In this document: positions 14,604 to 21,778 of the stretch, in pieces
How positions within the stretch are numbered: the stretch's first letter is position 1
Layout of the letters: each line of letters starts with the position of its first letter
IMG/VR virus record: IMGVR_UViG_3300023296_001057
Coordinates: 1 to 64,000 of that record
Source: a virus
Strand: one strand, 5' to 3'
Length of the DNA stretch: 64,000 bases
The notes under the pieces: generated by a model
Told to the model about the DNA's origin: nothing
The model's database searches: none
What the model saw: the letters and a program-made list of their open reading frames with translations, nothing else
Position numbers and translations under genes: made by a program

Positions 14604-15020
14604 TTAAACTTTCTCAACAATATATTTAAATGGATTGGATTTTGGAATTCTATAAACAGCTCCATTTGTTGTTCTTGCCACCAATTGAGTTCCGTTAAAA
14701 AATCCAAGAGTTGCGGAACACTCATTACATAGTTTTACTGAAACTCCTTCTCTCAGTTTCAGATCAAACAGAGATGGATTGTAATTATGTGTAATCGAAA
14801 ATCTATCTTTGTAAATAGATTTTATGTCAAATGGAATTTCATTTTCTTTAAGAAAGTTAAGAAAATACCCAGCATCATCATCTTCTTCAAGATAAAGAGT
14901 GGTTTCATCATGCCCCGAAGATTTGCTTATCTCATTTGGGTCAGCACCTACTTTAAGAAATGTTGATTTTGGTACTCGTAGGTAACCGTGTCCTGGTGTG
15001 CTATAAAAGGAAAGTTTCAT
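14604..15020 (-). CDS. Unknown protein
   Basis: 138 residues. GHGYLRVPKSTFLKVG near the start and TLYLEEDDDAGYFLNFL (about 41-57) resemble a small uncharacterised family found on phages and plasmids. No catalytic residues evident. Own promoter at 15061-15089. Confidence 0.65.
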   Translation of the reverse strand: MKLSFYSTPGHGYLRVPKSTFLKVGADPNEISKSSGHDETTLYLEEDDDAGYFLNFLKENEIPFDIKSIYKDRFSITHNYNPSLFDLKLREGVSVKLCNECSATLGFFNGTQLVARTTNGAVYRIPKSNPFKYIVEKV

Positions 15021-15060
15021 TATTAGGTTTGTTTGGTTAGTGTTAACTCATTACACTAAT

Positions 15061-15089
15061 AATATAGTTCTTTATTTGAACAATGTCAA
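15061..15089 (-). promoter_or_regulatory. Early-type promoter
   Basis: TTGACA, 17 bp, TATATT; 41 bp before the start at 15020. Confidence 0.8.
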
Positions 15090-15105
15090 GTCCAATATGT
15101 AACTT

Positions 15106-15264
15106 TTAATCAATTTCTTCTGGATCAATGAATCTTCCAGTATCACTAAGGGTATAGTATAAATCAGTTAAATATTCAATAGTATTTTCTATAGAATCCC
15201 AATCTTCATTCTCTACCGCGTACTCTAAATCATTAATGACCTTTGATAGTTCTTTTGTAATCAT
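15106..15264 (-). CDS. Small acidic protein, unknown
   Basis: 52 codons (MITKELSKVINDLEYAVENE...), strongly acidic and helical. It fills most of the gap between 15089 and 15315. The A/T-rich leader and codon choice match the neighbours. No family recognised. Confidence 0.6.
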   Translation of the reverse strand: MITKELSKVINDLEYAVENEDWDSIENTIEYLTDLYYTLSDTGRFIDPEEID

Positions 15265-15314
15265 AATTCGTTATTTTCTAATAAGTATATACTTTATTAT
15301 TATTCCACTAAAAA

Positions 15315-15701
15315 TTAATATTTTTGTTCCTTTAAATATCTCTCGTATTGTTCAAACTTATAAGATGGATTGGATGTTTTGAAATCTTTCTTTCTCATTA
15401 TTGTTTTTGCTACTAACTTATTTCCAATCCGAACAAATGGAATGTTTAACTGATACCTATTATGTTTAACTACAAAATCTTTATATTTTGCTATAAAATC
15501 TAAGAACTTTTGTTTATGTGTTGCTAATCTTTTGAAAAATGAGATCAACTCTGAAAATGAAATTGGTTTGCCGTTTCTTGGATCTGTCACTCTATCCAAA
15601 AAGTGATGAGTAAATGCAATATCAACAGGAGCCAACTGATTATCTGCGTATTTTTCTACTCTATCTAAATCCGATTTTGGTATCTCTGTTATAATTCTCA
15701 T
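15315..15701 (-). CDS. Conserved phage protein, unknown
   Basis: 128 residues, basic. FTHHFLDRVTDPRNGKPISF (about 30-49) then helices rich in Phe and Lys. The HFLDRV pattern recalls small RelE/HigB-type or phage hypothetical proteins, but I cannot assign either. Start overlaps the kinase gene by 4 bp. Confidence 0.6.
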   Translation of the reverse strand: MRIITEIPKSDLDRVEKYADNQLAPVDIAFTHHFLDRVTDPRNGKPISFSELISFFKRLATHKQKFLDFIAKYKDFVVKHNRYQLNIPFVRIGNKLVAKTIMRKKDFKTSNPSYKFEQYERYLKEQKY

Positions 15702-16537
15702 TTAATTAAGTTTCTGTTTTTTAATTCTCTGGCAGTGTTCACCCATTTTTTACCTATAGGATTCTTCAACGGTTCACTCATAAACCTATTAATTTCTTTT
15801 TGAATTTTGGTTGGCGGTGGACCGTATTTTGTATTGTCCACAATGGTAAATGAGTTACTACCAAATAAACCTTGAAACTTACCCATGTTTTGTTGTACAT
15901 CTTTCCACGTAGATCTTACTAAACTCTCTGGCAGTACTCTATCCCTATCTTCGTTACGTTCTAATGCAACTTCTAATGATGTATTTACAAATAACATGTA
16001 GGTATCATATCCCATCTCATCTGCTCTATCTTTTTGTTTCTTGATTTTATTATAATCCTTCCCAGTTCCATCTATAATTAATCCAAGTCTACCTGCCTCA
16101 TAAAAGTTTTGTTGTTTACGTGTCAAATCTTTTGCTCTGGTTCGAATGGAATTTTTACCATTTGATATCGTATCCCATAAATCAGGATCATTTTTTTCAA
16201 TATTGGCTAGCTCTTTGGGATCAATACCATATTTTTTCAATTCTCTTTCGTATGCCGTATCAGAGTTTACCGATTTTAATCCACTATGAGAAAATGACAT
16301 TACATATTCTTTATCTTTGTTTTTTTTATCTTTCTTTTTAGCAATACCGAATAGTACACTTGCCATATGAGATTTACCCGATCCTGGGCCTCCTGCTAGA
16401 AATACACATTTTAATATTCCTGGATCATCTACACCTTCAATGATAAGTTTTAGAATGGATTCGGTTTTGAGTTGTTTTAATTCTTCACTCAATAAAGATA
16501 ATTCTTCGTTTATTGTATGTGGTAATATAATTTTCAT
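15698..16537 (-). CDS. Zeta-toxin-like P-loop kinase
   Basis: 279 residues. Walker A GGPGSGKS at 49-56; LIIDGTGKDYNKI (about 152-164) and a late RVLPESLVRSTWKDV resemble zeta-toxin or polynucleotide-kinase-type small-molecule kinases. The leader MKIILPHTINE|ELSLLSE resembles T4 head-protein targeting peptides cleaved after xxE. A T4-type late box (16552-16559) precedes the start, consistent with a late, possibly packaged protein. Substrate unknown. Confidence 0.7.
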   Translation of the reverse strand: MKIILPHTINEELSLLSEELKQLKTESILKLIIEGVDDPGILKCVFLAGGPGSGKSHMASVLFGIAKKKDKKNKDKEYVMSFSHSGLKSVNSDTAYERELKKYGIDPKELANIEKNDPDLWDTISNGKNSIRTRAKDLTRKQQNFYEAGRLGLIIDGTGKDYNKIKKQKDRADEMGYDTYMLFVNTSLEVALERNEDRDRVLPESLVRSTWKDVQQNMGKFQGLFGSNSFTIVDNTKYGPPPTKIQKEINRFMSEPLKNPIGKKWVNTARELKNRNLIK

Positions 16538-16551
16538 ATTTATTAATAATT

Positions 16552-16559
16552 TATTTATA
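16552..16559 (-). promoter_or_regulatory. T4-type late promoter box
   Basis: TATAAATA on the minus strand, 15 bp before the start codon at 16537. The 16-mer TATAAATATAAGAAAT next to it (plus strand 16562-16577) recurs exactly at 3021-3036. Confidence 0.5.
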
Positions 16560-16592
16560 TCTATAAATATAAGAAATTAAATTAAAACGAAT

Positions 16593-16853
16593 TTAATCTT
16601 CACCGTATAATGAGAATCGTTTGATAGGCTTTTCTACAACTACTTCTTCCGTTAGAACTACTTCCACAGTTCCCTTTCTGGCAGATAAATAAAAATCAGT
16701 GTTGCCAGTTTTTTGGTAATGATGTTCTAATGCATCGGTAAGTGATTCAAATATAGGAGATGTAGTACCCACCTGAACCCACCGATCTCCCGGTGGAGTT
16801 CTGGTCAATACTGTATTCTTTATCTCCTTTATCTCTGTTGTGTTATTAGGCAT
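16593..16853 (-). CDS. Unknown small protein
   Basis: 86 residues, Thr/Val/Glu-rich with a central TPPGDRWVQVG. Overlaps the DUF4494 gene by 8 bp. No family recognised. Confidence 0.6.
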   Translation of the reverse strand: MPNNTTEIKEIKNTVLTRTPPGDRWVQVGTTSPIFESLTDALEHHYQKTGNTDFYLSARKGTVEVVLTEEVVVEKPIKRFSLYGED

Positions 16854-17061
16854 TGATAACTTTATATATCTTGCTTTCTTTAACAGAAGAAATTTTATAA
16901 TCCAATTGATTAGATGCAGAGTTCATTTCTGTCACAACTCTTGCTTCTGCTTCTGTTACTGACTGAGCATCCACTAAGTATCTTTCTTTTTGAATTTTAT
17001 CTTTCATTGTACTCGTTTGTCCAACGATTACATCTACTACTGCTTCATAATATTTAACCAT
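16846..17061 (-). CDS. DUF4494-like protein
   Basis: 71 residues; EAVVDVIVGQ then KERYLVDAQSVTEAEARV (about 25-42) is the DUF4494 pattern, a small family common in Bacteroidota and their phages. Function unknown. It supports a Bacteroidota host. Confidence 0.7.
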   Translation of the reverse strand: MVKYYEAVVDVIVGQTSTMKDKIQKERYLVDAQSVTEAEARVVTEMNSASNQLDYKISSVKESKIYKVINA

Positions 17062-17095
17062 AACTTTTCCTTTTTTTTAGTTGTTTATTTTTAGT

Positions 17096-17671
17096 TTACC
17101 AATTGTATTCTTTTCTACTTCCTGTAAGATTCCCATTCACATTAAAACTACAGTTGTGACAAAGGAACCTTAAATTTTCAAATTTGTGGTTTCTACGATC
17201 CCCATCAATAAAATCCAAAACCAATGCTACTTTATGATCCGTAATTCTTCGTTCGTTATATCCGCATAATGAACATTGCTCTTCCATATATCCGTTATCT
17301 ATAATTACCTTCTTCAGTTTATGAACTGGATAATCTGGATATTTTCCTTGTAAAAGATCATCAATACTATATTTTCTATTTTGTGTGTACCGTTGTCCTT
17401 TAGAAATTCCTACCCCATCAGGGTTTTTCAAATCATCAAAGATTCCATATTCTTTTGCGTATTTGGCATAGGTATTATACGAAACCCCAAGTATTCTAGA
17501 TGCCTCTGCCGCAGAACGAGCTTTACTTTGAGCTTGTTTTATTTCCCATTCTGTAAGTGGTTTGAACCCTATTCCATGTTTTGCCCTACCTGGTTGAGTT
17601 GAAATACTCAAATCTCTAGTAGCATCAAAATTAGGAAATACCTTATCTTCTTTTTTATCTTCTTTAGACAT
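17096..17671 (-). CDS. HNH-like zinc protein with N-terminal HTH
   Basis: 191 residues. An N-terminal helix-turn-helix (AAEASRILGVSYNTYAKYA, about 54-72) is followed by an HNH-type fold: CSLCG (about 133-137), LDFIDGDRRNHKFENL and CHNC. The first catalytic His of HNH (usually xDHID) is not at its usual position, reading LDFID instead, though a DH lies just before. It may bind DNA without cutting, or be a homing-type nuclease. Confidence 0.7.
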   Translation of the reverse strand: MSKEDKKEDKVFPNFDATRDLSISTQPGRAKHGIGFKPLTEWEIKQAQSKARSAAEASRILGVSYNTYAKYAKEYGIFDDLKNPDGVGISKGQRYTQNRKYSIDDLLQGKYPDYPVHKLKKVIIDNGYMEEQCSLCGYNERRITDHKVALVLDFIDGDRRNHKFENLRFLCHNCSFNVNGNLTGSRKEYNW

Positions 17672-17684
17672 CTTATACTTTTAT

Positions 17685-17894
17685 TTATTCAGTTAGAGGA
17701 TCTTCTATTATTTCAGCCTCTTTGACTCTTTCGCAAAACATATATACATTTTTTCTTTTATCCTCAATGATGGTATCAGCACCTAAAAATTGTTTTAATA
17801 AATCAACAGTTTCTTTATCATCTCTATCCAATTTTTCTATCTTAATAGTTTCTTTGGGGATATATACATTTCCGTTTACTTTAAGAAATTTCAT
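17685..17894 (-). CDS. Unknown small protein
   Basis: 69 residues; starts inside the end of the 41-residue gene upstream. Alternating beta strand and helix with EDKRKNVYMF. No family recognised. Confidence 0.55.
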   Translation of the reverse strand: MKFLKVNGNVYIPKETIKIEKLDRDDKETVDLLKQFLGADTIIEDKRKNVYMFCERVKEAEIIEDPLTE

Positions 17895-18006
17895 TACTCA
17901 TATCTTTTAAGAATAACCTATCTTCTCTTGTTAATATATATCCATTGTTTATTTTTTCTAAAAAAATATCTATAATCTGTTTTCTACTTGTCATTTTAAT
18001 AGTCAT
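17881..18006 (-). CDS. 41-residue protein, unknown
   Basis: MTIKMTSRKQIIDIFLEKINN... to TAA; helical and basic. It overlaps the next gene in a different frame by 14 bp. An internal Met at codon 5 is an alternative start. Confidence 0.5.
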   Translation of the reverse strand: MTIKMTSRKQIIDIFLEKINNGYILTREDRLFLKDMSNEIS

Positions 18007-18026
18007 TATTTGATTTTATGATTTGT

Positions 18027-18719
18027 TTAATATACGTCATACGTAATCTCTTTTGTATCTGTATCCAATATTAGTTTCACTGGTTTGTTCGATACTATAT
18101 ATCTTTCTGAAAGTTGGGAACAGTTGATGAACGTAATTTTATGAAACGATGTCTCACCATATCCACCGTGGATATGTCCGAACGCATGGACTGTTGGGCC
18201 TACTTCCAATACTCTATCCATTAAAAGTTTACAACCTAAGTGTTCAGGGGAAGATGCGTTAATTTTATCCAACATCATATAAGGTGGTCCGTGTGTAATC
18301 AATATATCAGTATCTTCTGGTATTTTACCCCAAATAGATTTTAATTGATTTCCATCTCTTGGTAAGTTAAAAGCCCAATTATAAAATTCGGGCTGCCAAG
18401 GAGAACCATACACCTTAATCCCATGTACAGTTGTTGATGAATCTTGTAAATAAATAACGTCTTTATAGGAGTTGATCATCATTTTCCCCAATTCTGGTTG
18501 TTGTTGAAATAACCAATCATGGTTTCCCGCTATCATTATTTTGGTTTTATATTCTGATATGGAATTAAACCATTTTAAGAATTTATGAACTTGTGATTGT
18601 TTGCCTGTATCGGATATATCACCTGCATGGATTAAAATATCGCCAGTTCCCAAGGATTCCGTTGATATTTCTTCATGGTATCCATGAGTATCAGATATGA
18701 AGCATATTTTTAATTCCAT
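18027..18719 (-). CDS. Calcineurin-like metallophosphoesterase
   Basis: 230 residues with the full metallophosphatase signature: DTHG (about 10-13), GDISD, GNHDW (about 65-69), THGPP and GHIHGG (about 176-181). Two metal ions would be bound. Substrates in phages range from cyclic nucleotides to protein phosphates; not assignable here. Transcript probably near-leaderless: the -10 at 18728 is 8 bp from ATG. Confidence 0.85.
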   Translation of the reverse strand: MELKICFISDTHGYHEEISTESLGTGDILIHAGDISDTGKQSQVHKFLKWFNSISEYKTKIMIAGNHDWLFQQQPELGKMMINSYKDVIYLQDSSTTVHGIKVYGSPWQPEFYNWAFNLPRDGNQLKSIWGKIPEDTDILITHGPPYMMLDKINASSPEHLGCKLLMDRVLEVGPTVHAFGHIHGGYGETSFHKITFINCSQLSERYIVSNKPVKLILDTDTKEITYDVY

Positions 18720-18727
18720 ATGATTAT

Positions 18728-18756
18728 AATATACAAAAAATTCGAACGAATGTCAA
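18728..18756 (-). promoter_or_regulatory. Early-type promoter
   Basis: TTGACA, 17 bp, TATATT; predicted start of transcription falls within a few bases of the ATG at 18719. Confidence 0.8.
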
Positions 18757-19224
18757 TTAAATATGTTTTTCTTTTCGTAAGTCCATTATCAATTGAGCGT
18801 ATGAATCAATTACTTCACTATTTGTTGTATTGATATGTATAAACTTTTCAGTAGGTGGTTCGTACCACTCTATCCAATTTTTATTTCTGTTAGATGATTC
18901 AATATAAATTTCAACCATTCGGTTTCCCATTTCCTTCTTGAATTTCTCTCTCTTTTCCTTCTGTGGAGTGATTAACGAAACTACAACATCCGTTTCATTT
19001 TTTTGAAGATATGATGAAATCAATTGTGCGTTTTTTACTATTTCACTATTCTCTTCATCTAGTAAATTATTATAAGGAGAAACTTCATCAAGCAATTCTG
19101 CATCTATATAATAAACATCCTTCCTCCAATTTCTTCTTTCTGATTTTAAAAACTGAGCAAGTTGTTCACCTAAATCTGATCTATGCGTTCCAGGTTGACC
19201 AGTTAACCAATATATTTTTGCCAT
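18757..19224 (-). CDS. APS-kinase-like protein with altered P-loop
   Basis: 155 residues. The order YWLTGQPGTHRSDLGEQL, YYIDAELLDE, VVVSLITPQKEKREKFKKEM matches adenylylsulfate kinase (CysC). The P-loop reads GQPGTHRS where GxxGxGKS/T is expected, so the nucleotide-binding Lys is replaced by Arg. It may be an inactive or repurposed kinase. Followed closely by a small Zn-ribbon gene. Confidence 0.65.
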   Translation of the reverse strand: MAKIYWLTGQPGTHRSDLGEQLAQFLKSERRNWRKDVYYIDAELLDEVSPYNNLLDEENSEIVKNAQLISSYLQKNETDVVVSLITPQKEKREKFKKEMGNRMVEIYIESSNRNKNWIEWYEPPTEKFIHINTTNSEVIDSYAQLIMDLRKEKHI

Positions 19225-19227
19225 AAC

Positions 19228-19479
19228 TTATGTAATTTCTTTATATTTATTATCTACTTCTTCCCATTTATTCAATGGACAGGAATTGTCTTCTATTTTT
19301 GAGAATATTTTCTTATGGATTGGGCACCCACATTCACCACAAAATTCTATGTTCAAGTTTTCCTTTAACATTGGACAAGATTGACATATGTTATATCTCT
19401 CTTGTGCTAAATTTTGTTGTGGATTTGATGGATTGATTGAAGTAACCCAAGCAGATATTATATCTGTAAATTTATTCAT
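19228..19479 (-). CDS. Small cysteine-rich zinc-binding protein
   Basis: I choose the ATG at 19479, which overlaps the upstream stop, over one 57 bp earlier. The protein (83 residues) holds CQSCP, CGECGCP and a late SCP, a Zn-ribbon-like arrangement seen in small T4-like phage proteins. Function unknown. Confidence 0.65.
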   Translation of the reverse strand: MNKFTDIISAWVTSINPSNPQQNLAQERYNICQSCPMLKENLNIEFCGECGCPIHKKIFSKIEDNSCPLNKWEEVDNKYKEIT

Positions 19480-19930
19480 AAACTTTAAAACCGTTTTTAA
19501 TAAACATTGTTTGGGTGTATAAATCTTCATCTTCACATTCTACGTACAATGTAGATAATTCTTCGTTTTGAAAAACATCATAAACTACATCACATATAAA
19601 TTGTGTAGGAACCTCACTTGTATATTTATTTTTTTTAGAAATAAATGTATCAAAAAAGAACACAGATGAATTTAAAAAACAATACCCAATAGGAAACTCT
19701 TCCTTATAAAGTATATATATTAAATTTTCATTTTTTACACAATCTACAATATGGTCGAAATGGAATTCCAAATCATCCTTATATTCTATATTAATCTCTG
19801 ATATTAAATACTCAATATCCTCTTTTATAAGTTTTAATGTATTGGGTGTTTCAACCTTAAACGAATGAAAATTATCTTGCAATGGAGAATTATTTAAAAA
19901 ATCTTCTCGTTTTAAATTAAATTTTATCAT
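19472..19930 (-). CDS. GNAT-like acetyltransferase candidate
   Basis: 152 residues, acidic. The central YILYKEEFPIGYCF and the end TMFIKNGFKVYE fit the strand-turn pattern and C-terminal GF of GNAT acetyltransferases, but the acetyl-CoA loop is not obvious. Moderate support only. Confidence 0.5.
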   Translation of the reverse strand: MIKFNLKREDFLNNSPLQDNFHSFKVETPNTLKLIKEDIEYLISEINIEYKDDLEFHFDHIVDCVKNENLIYILYKEEFPIGYCFLNSSVFFFDTFISKKNKYTSEVPTQFICDVVYDVFQNEELSTLYVECEDEDLYTQTMFIKNGFKVYE

Positions 19931-19963
19931 AATATTTTCTATTAAAGTTAATGATAACCTTAT

Positions 19964-20497
19964 TTAGGTGTAATATTCTCTAATATCAATACTACCTTCA
20001 ACTTCATTTCCCCAAATATCCCAACCTTGCTTTCCATCCCTGCAAAACATTTCAAGTCGATTAGCACTCGGAAACCAATCTTTTATTAAATCTCGTATGA
20101 AATTAGGTTTTTTACTGTGTTTTGAGCGTTTTTCTACCATAACACTACTTATTCTTTTATCGCTCGCAGGTGGGCTAAATTTACCTTTCTTTGCCACAAT
20201 AAGTATTTCGTGCTGTCCTCTAAACCAATACCCCATTCCAATCATTTGTTTGTCCCAAACACCTTGCGTTACATAAGTAAAGCCCCAAGCATCTATAACT
20301 TTTAATGCCTCAAGTAATTTAGGAGCGGTAGCCCATAAATAAAGTACGGCATTTTTGTTTGTCATATTGTCCACAGGTAAATCGCATATTTCCTTTATGC
20401 TCATTGTTGGGTATTGGTTTTCAATATCCCTGCTTTTACTTTTACTAAAGTCATATCGCCAAGCAGGGTCGGCATAAATTACATCGTATTTTTTCAT
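19964..20497 (-). CDS. MT-A70 family adenine methyltransferase
   Basis: 177 residues. YADPAWRYDF (about 8-17) is the DPPW-type catalytic motif of MT-A70 (with A for the second P), followed by NAVLYLWATAP and GYWFRGQHEILIVAKKG. MT-A70 enzymes methylate adenine N6 in DNA or RNA using SAM. Its upstream edge is an attC-like site (20527-20580) and its codon use looks less AT-rich than neighbours. TACACCTAA occurs at both ends in inverted orientation, suggesting an inserted cassette. Confidence 0.85.
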   Translation of the reverse strand: MKKYDVIYADPAWRYDFSKSKSRDIENQYPTMSIKEICDLPVDNMTNKNAVLYLWATAPKLLEALKVIDAWGFTYVTQGVWDKQMIGMGYWFRGQHEILIVAKKGKFSPPASDKRISSVMVEKRSKHSKKPNFIRDLIKDWFPSANRLEMFCRDGKQGWDIWGNEVEGSIDIREYYT

Positions 20498-20526
20498 CTT
20501 TCGTTATTTTAATCCGTTCATACTAC

Positions 20527-20580
20527 ACCTAACAATGTGTAAAACGGCATTAAAACGACCGTTTACACTCAGCGTTAGAC
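20527..20580 (+). other. Integron attC-like site 1
   Basis: 54 bp on the plus strand: ACCTAAC (RYYYAAC) ... GTTAGAC (GTTRRRY), with inner arms TGTGTAAAACGG and CCGTTTACAC that pair except for one extra A. The TAACAA...GCGTTAG ends match the usual attC orientation. A near-copy lies at 29133-29179. The 3' end of the HAD gene is formed by this element. Confidence 0.7.
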
Positions 20581-21107
20581 CAACTATGTTTCATACGCGA
20601 AACTCTATGTTTCACTCCTAATTTGGATAACCTTCTTTTCGCTGCTTTCACATTCTCGATAGAATCATCAATAAAAAATACATCATCGTATCCATCTTTT
20701 TTTATTTTTTCCTCGATCCAATCTGCTTTATGTTGAGGATCTGCACTTCCCAACGCTACTACTTCTACATCTCTAATACCAATATCCTTTAAATATATAC
20801 TTATTGGTTTTGCCTTACTTCTTGCTGTTAATATATACACACCTCTATTACCCCTTGCTCTTACCATATCTTTTAAAATTCTAGTAATCGCCTTTATTTC
20901 AGTGGGATTTTTTATAGTATCGAATTCTCTAAAATCAAATTCATCACCTTTTCTTGGTTTATATACTGCATATTGACCAGGTGTTAGTTTACTAATATTT
21001 CCACTTTCATGGTTGACGTATATATATGAATCGGTTTTTATAAGTGTATCATCCATATCAAATACTCTTAGTTTTTTAGATTCTATAAATAAAGTTCTTG
21101 CTATCAT
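20550..21107 (-). CDS. HAD-superfamily phosphatase
   Basis: 185 residues: FDMDDTL (about 16-22) with the nucleophilic Asp, ILTARS (about 95-100) and FFIDDSIENV (about 144-153) complete the HAD motifs. It resembles the small HAD enzymes of T4-like phages (5'-nucleotidase or polynucleotide 3'-phosphatase type). The last ten residues (SNAECKRSF) are encoded by the attC-like site, so the natural C-terminus may have been replaced. Confidence 0.8.
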   Translation of the reverse strand: MIARTLFIESKKLRVFDMDDTLIKTDSYIYVNHESGNISKLTPGQYAVYKPRKGDEFDFREFDTIKNPTEIKAITRILKDMVRARGNRGVYILTARSKAKPISIYLKDIGIRDVEVVALGSADPQHKADWIEEKIKKDGYDDVFFIDDSIENVKAAKRRLSKLGVKHRVSRMKHSWSNAECKRSF

Positions 21108-21445
21108 TAATCGCTATCTGATAAATTTTCATTTTCTAAGTCTGCAAAATCTTGATAATAACATTTAAACTTATCATTACTTTTTAAATAATGAATTTCC
21201 ATTTTGAGTTCAGCTAATTGAATCTCCAATGATAATATCTTTGCAGTTTGATCTCTTTTTTCTTCTGCGGAACGTTCTAGTAATGCTTCTAATTTTAATA
21301 TCCGTTCTCTATAATCGTGTTTTATATAATTATCATCATCATTTTGTCGTATGAATTTTTCCCGTACATATACCCATATCCATTTTGATGATATGATAGC
21401 TGTTAAAATTGCCACCGTAATTTTTAATACGTCTACTAATTCCAT
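21107..21445 (-). CDS. Membrane-anchored coiled-coil protein
   Basis: 112 residues: one N-terminal transmembrane helix (about 7-27) then a long charged coiled coil (RERILKLEALLERSAEEKRD). This topology fits an inner-membrane spanin or a holin accessory, but no lysis genes adjoin it. Confidence 0.6.
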   Translation of the reverse strand: MELVDVLKITVAILTAIISSKWIWVYVREKFIRQNDDDNYIKHDYRERILKLEALLERSAEEKRDQTAKILSLEIQLAELKMEIHYLKSNDKFKCYYQDFADLENENLSDSD

Positions 21446-21476
21446 TTTTATTTAATTGAGTTTTCAATGAAACTTA

Positions 21477-21775
21477 TTACGATATATACATATTAAGTTC
21501 ATATGTCTTGCCCATATTATATACTTGGAAATGAACTCCCTTCCTTGAAGGTTTCCCATTTTTTAATAATGAAACTGTAAAACTATGTGTCTTCCTTTTG
21601 ATGGTCTTGATTTTGTGTAACGTCCACCTAATGAAACTTTGCTCCACCATTCGTCTTCATCTACTTCGTATCCTTTTTTCTTTACTGTCCTTAAAACATA
21701 TTCCGCTATTGCTGAAAACGATTCAAAATACGTGTCACTATATTCTTCGTTTAGTAAGTTTTTTAATCGTATCAT
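21477..21775 (-). CDS. Candidate head protein, frame broken
   Basis: A 70-codon frame starts MIRLKNLLNE and stops at 21563. The next frame continues sensibly from near 21590 to a stop at 21477 (HSFTVSLLKNGKPSRKG, then FQVYNMGKTYELNMYIS). A single -1 shift in TCAAAAGGAAG would join them into about 98 residues. The MIRLKNLLNE leader ends in LxE like T4 head-protein signals. Sequencing error, real mutation and programmed shifting are all possible. Confidence 0.6.
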
Positions 21776-21778
21776 AAT

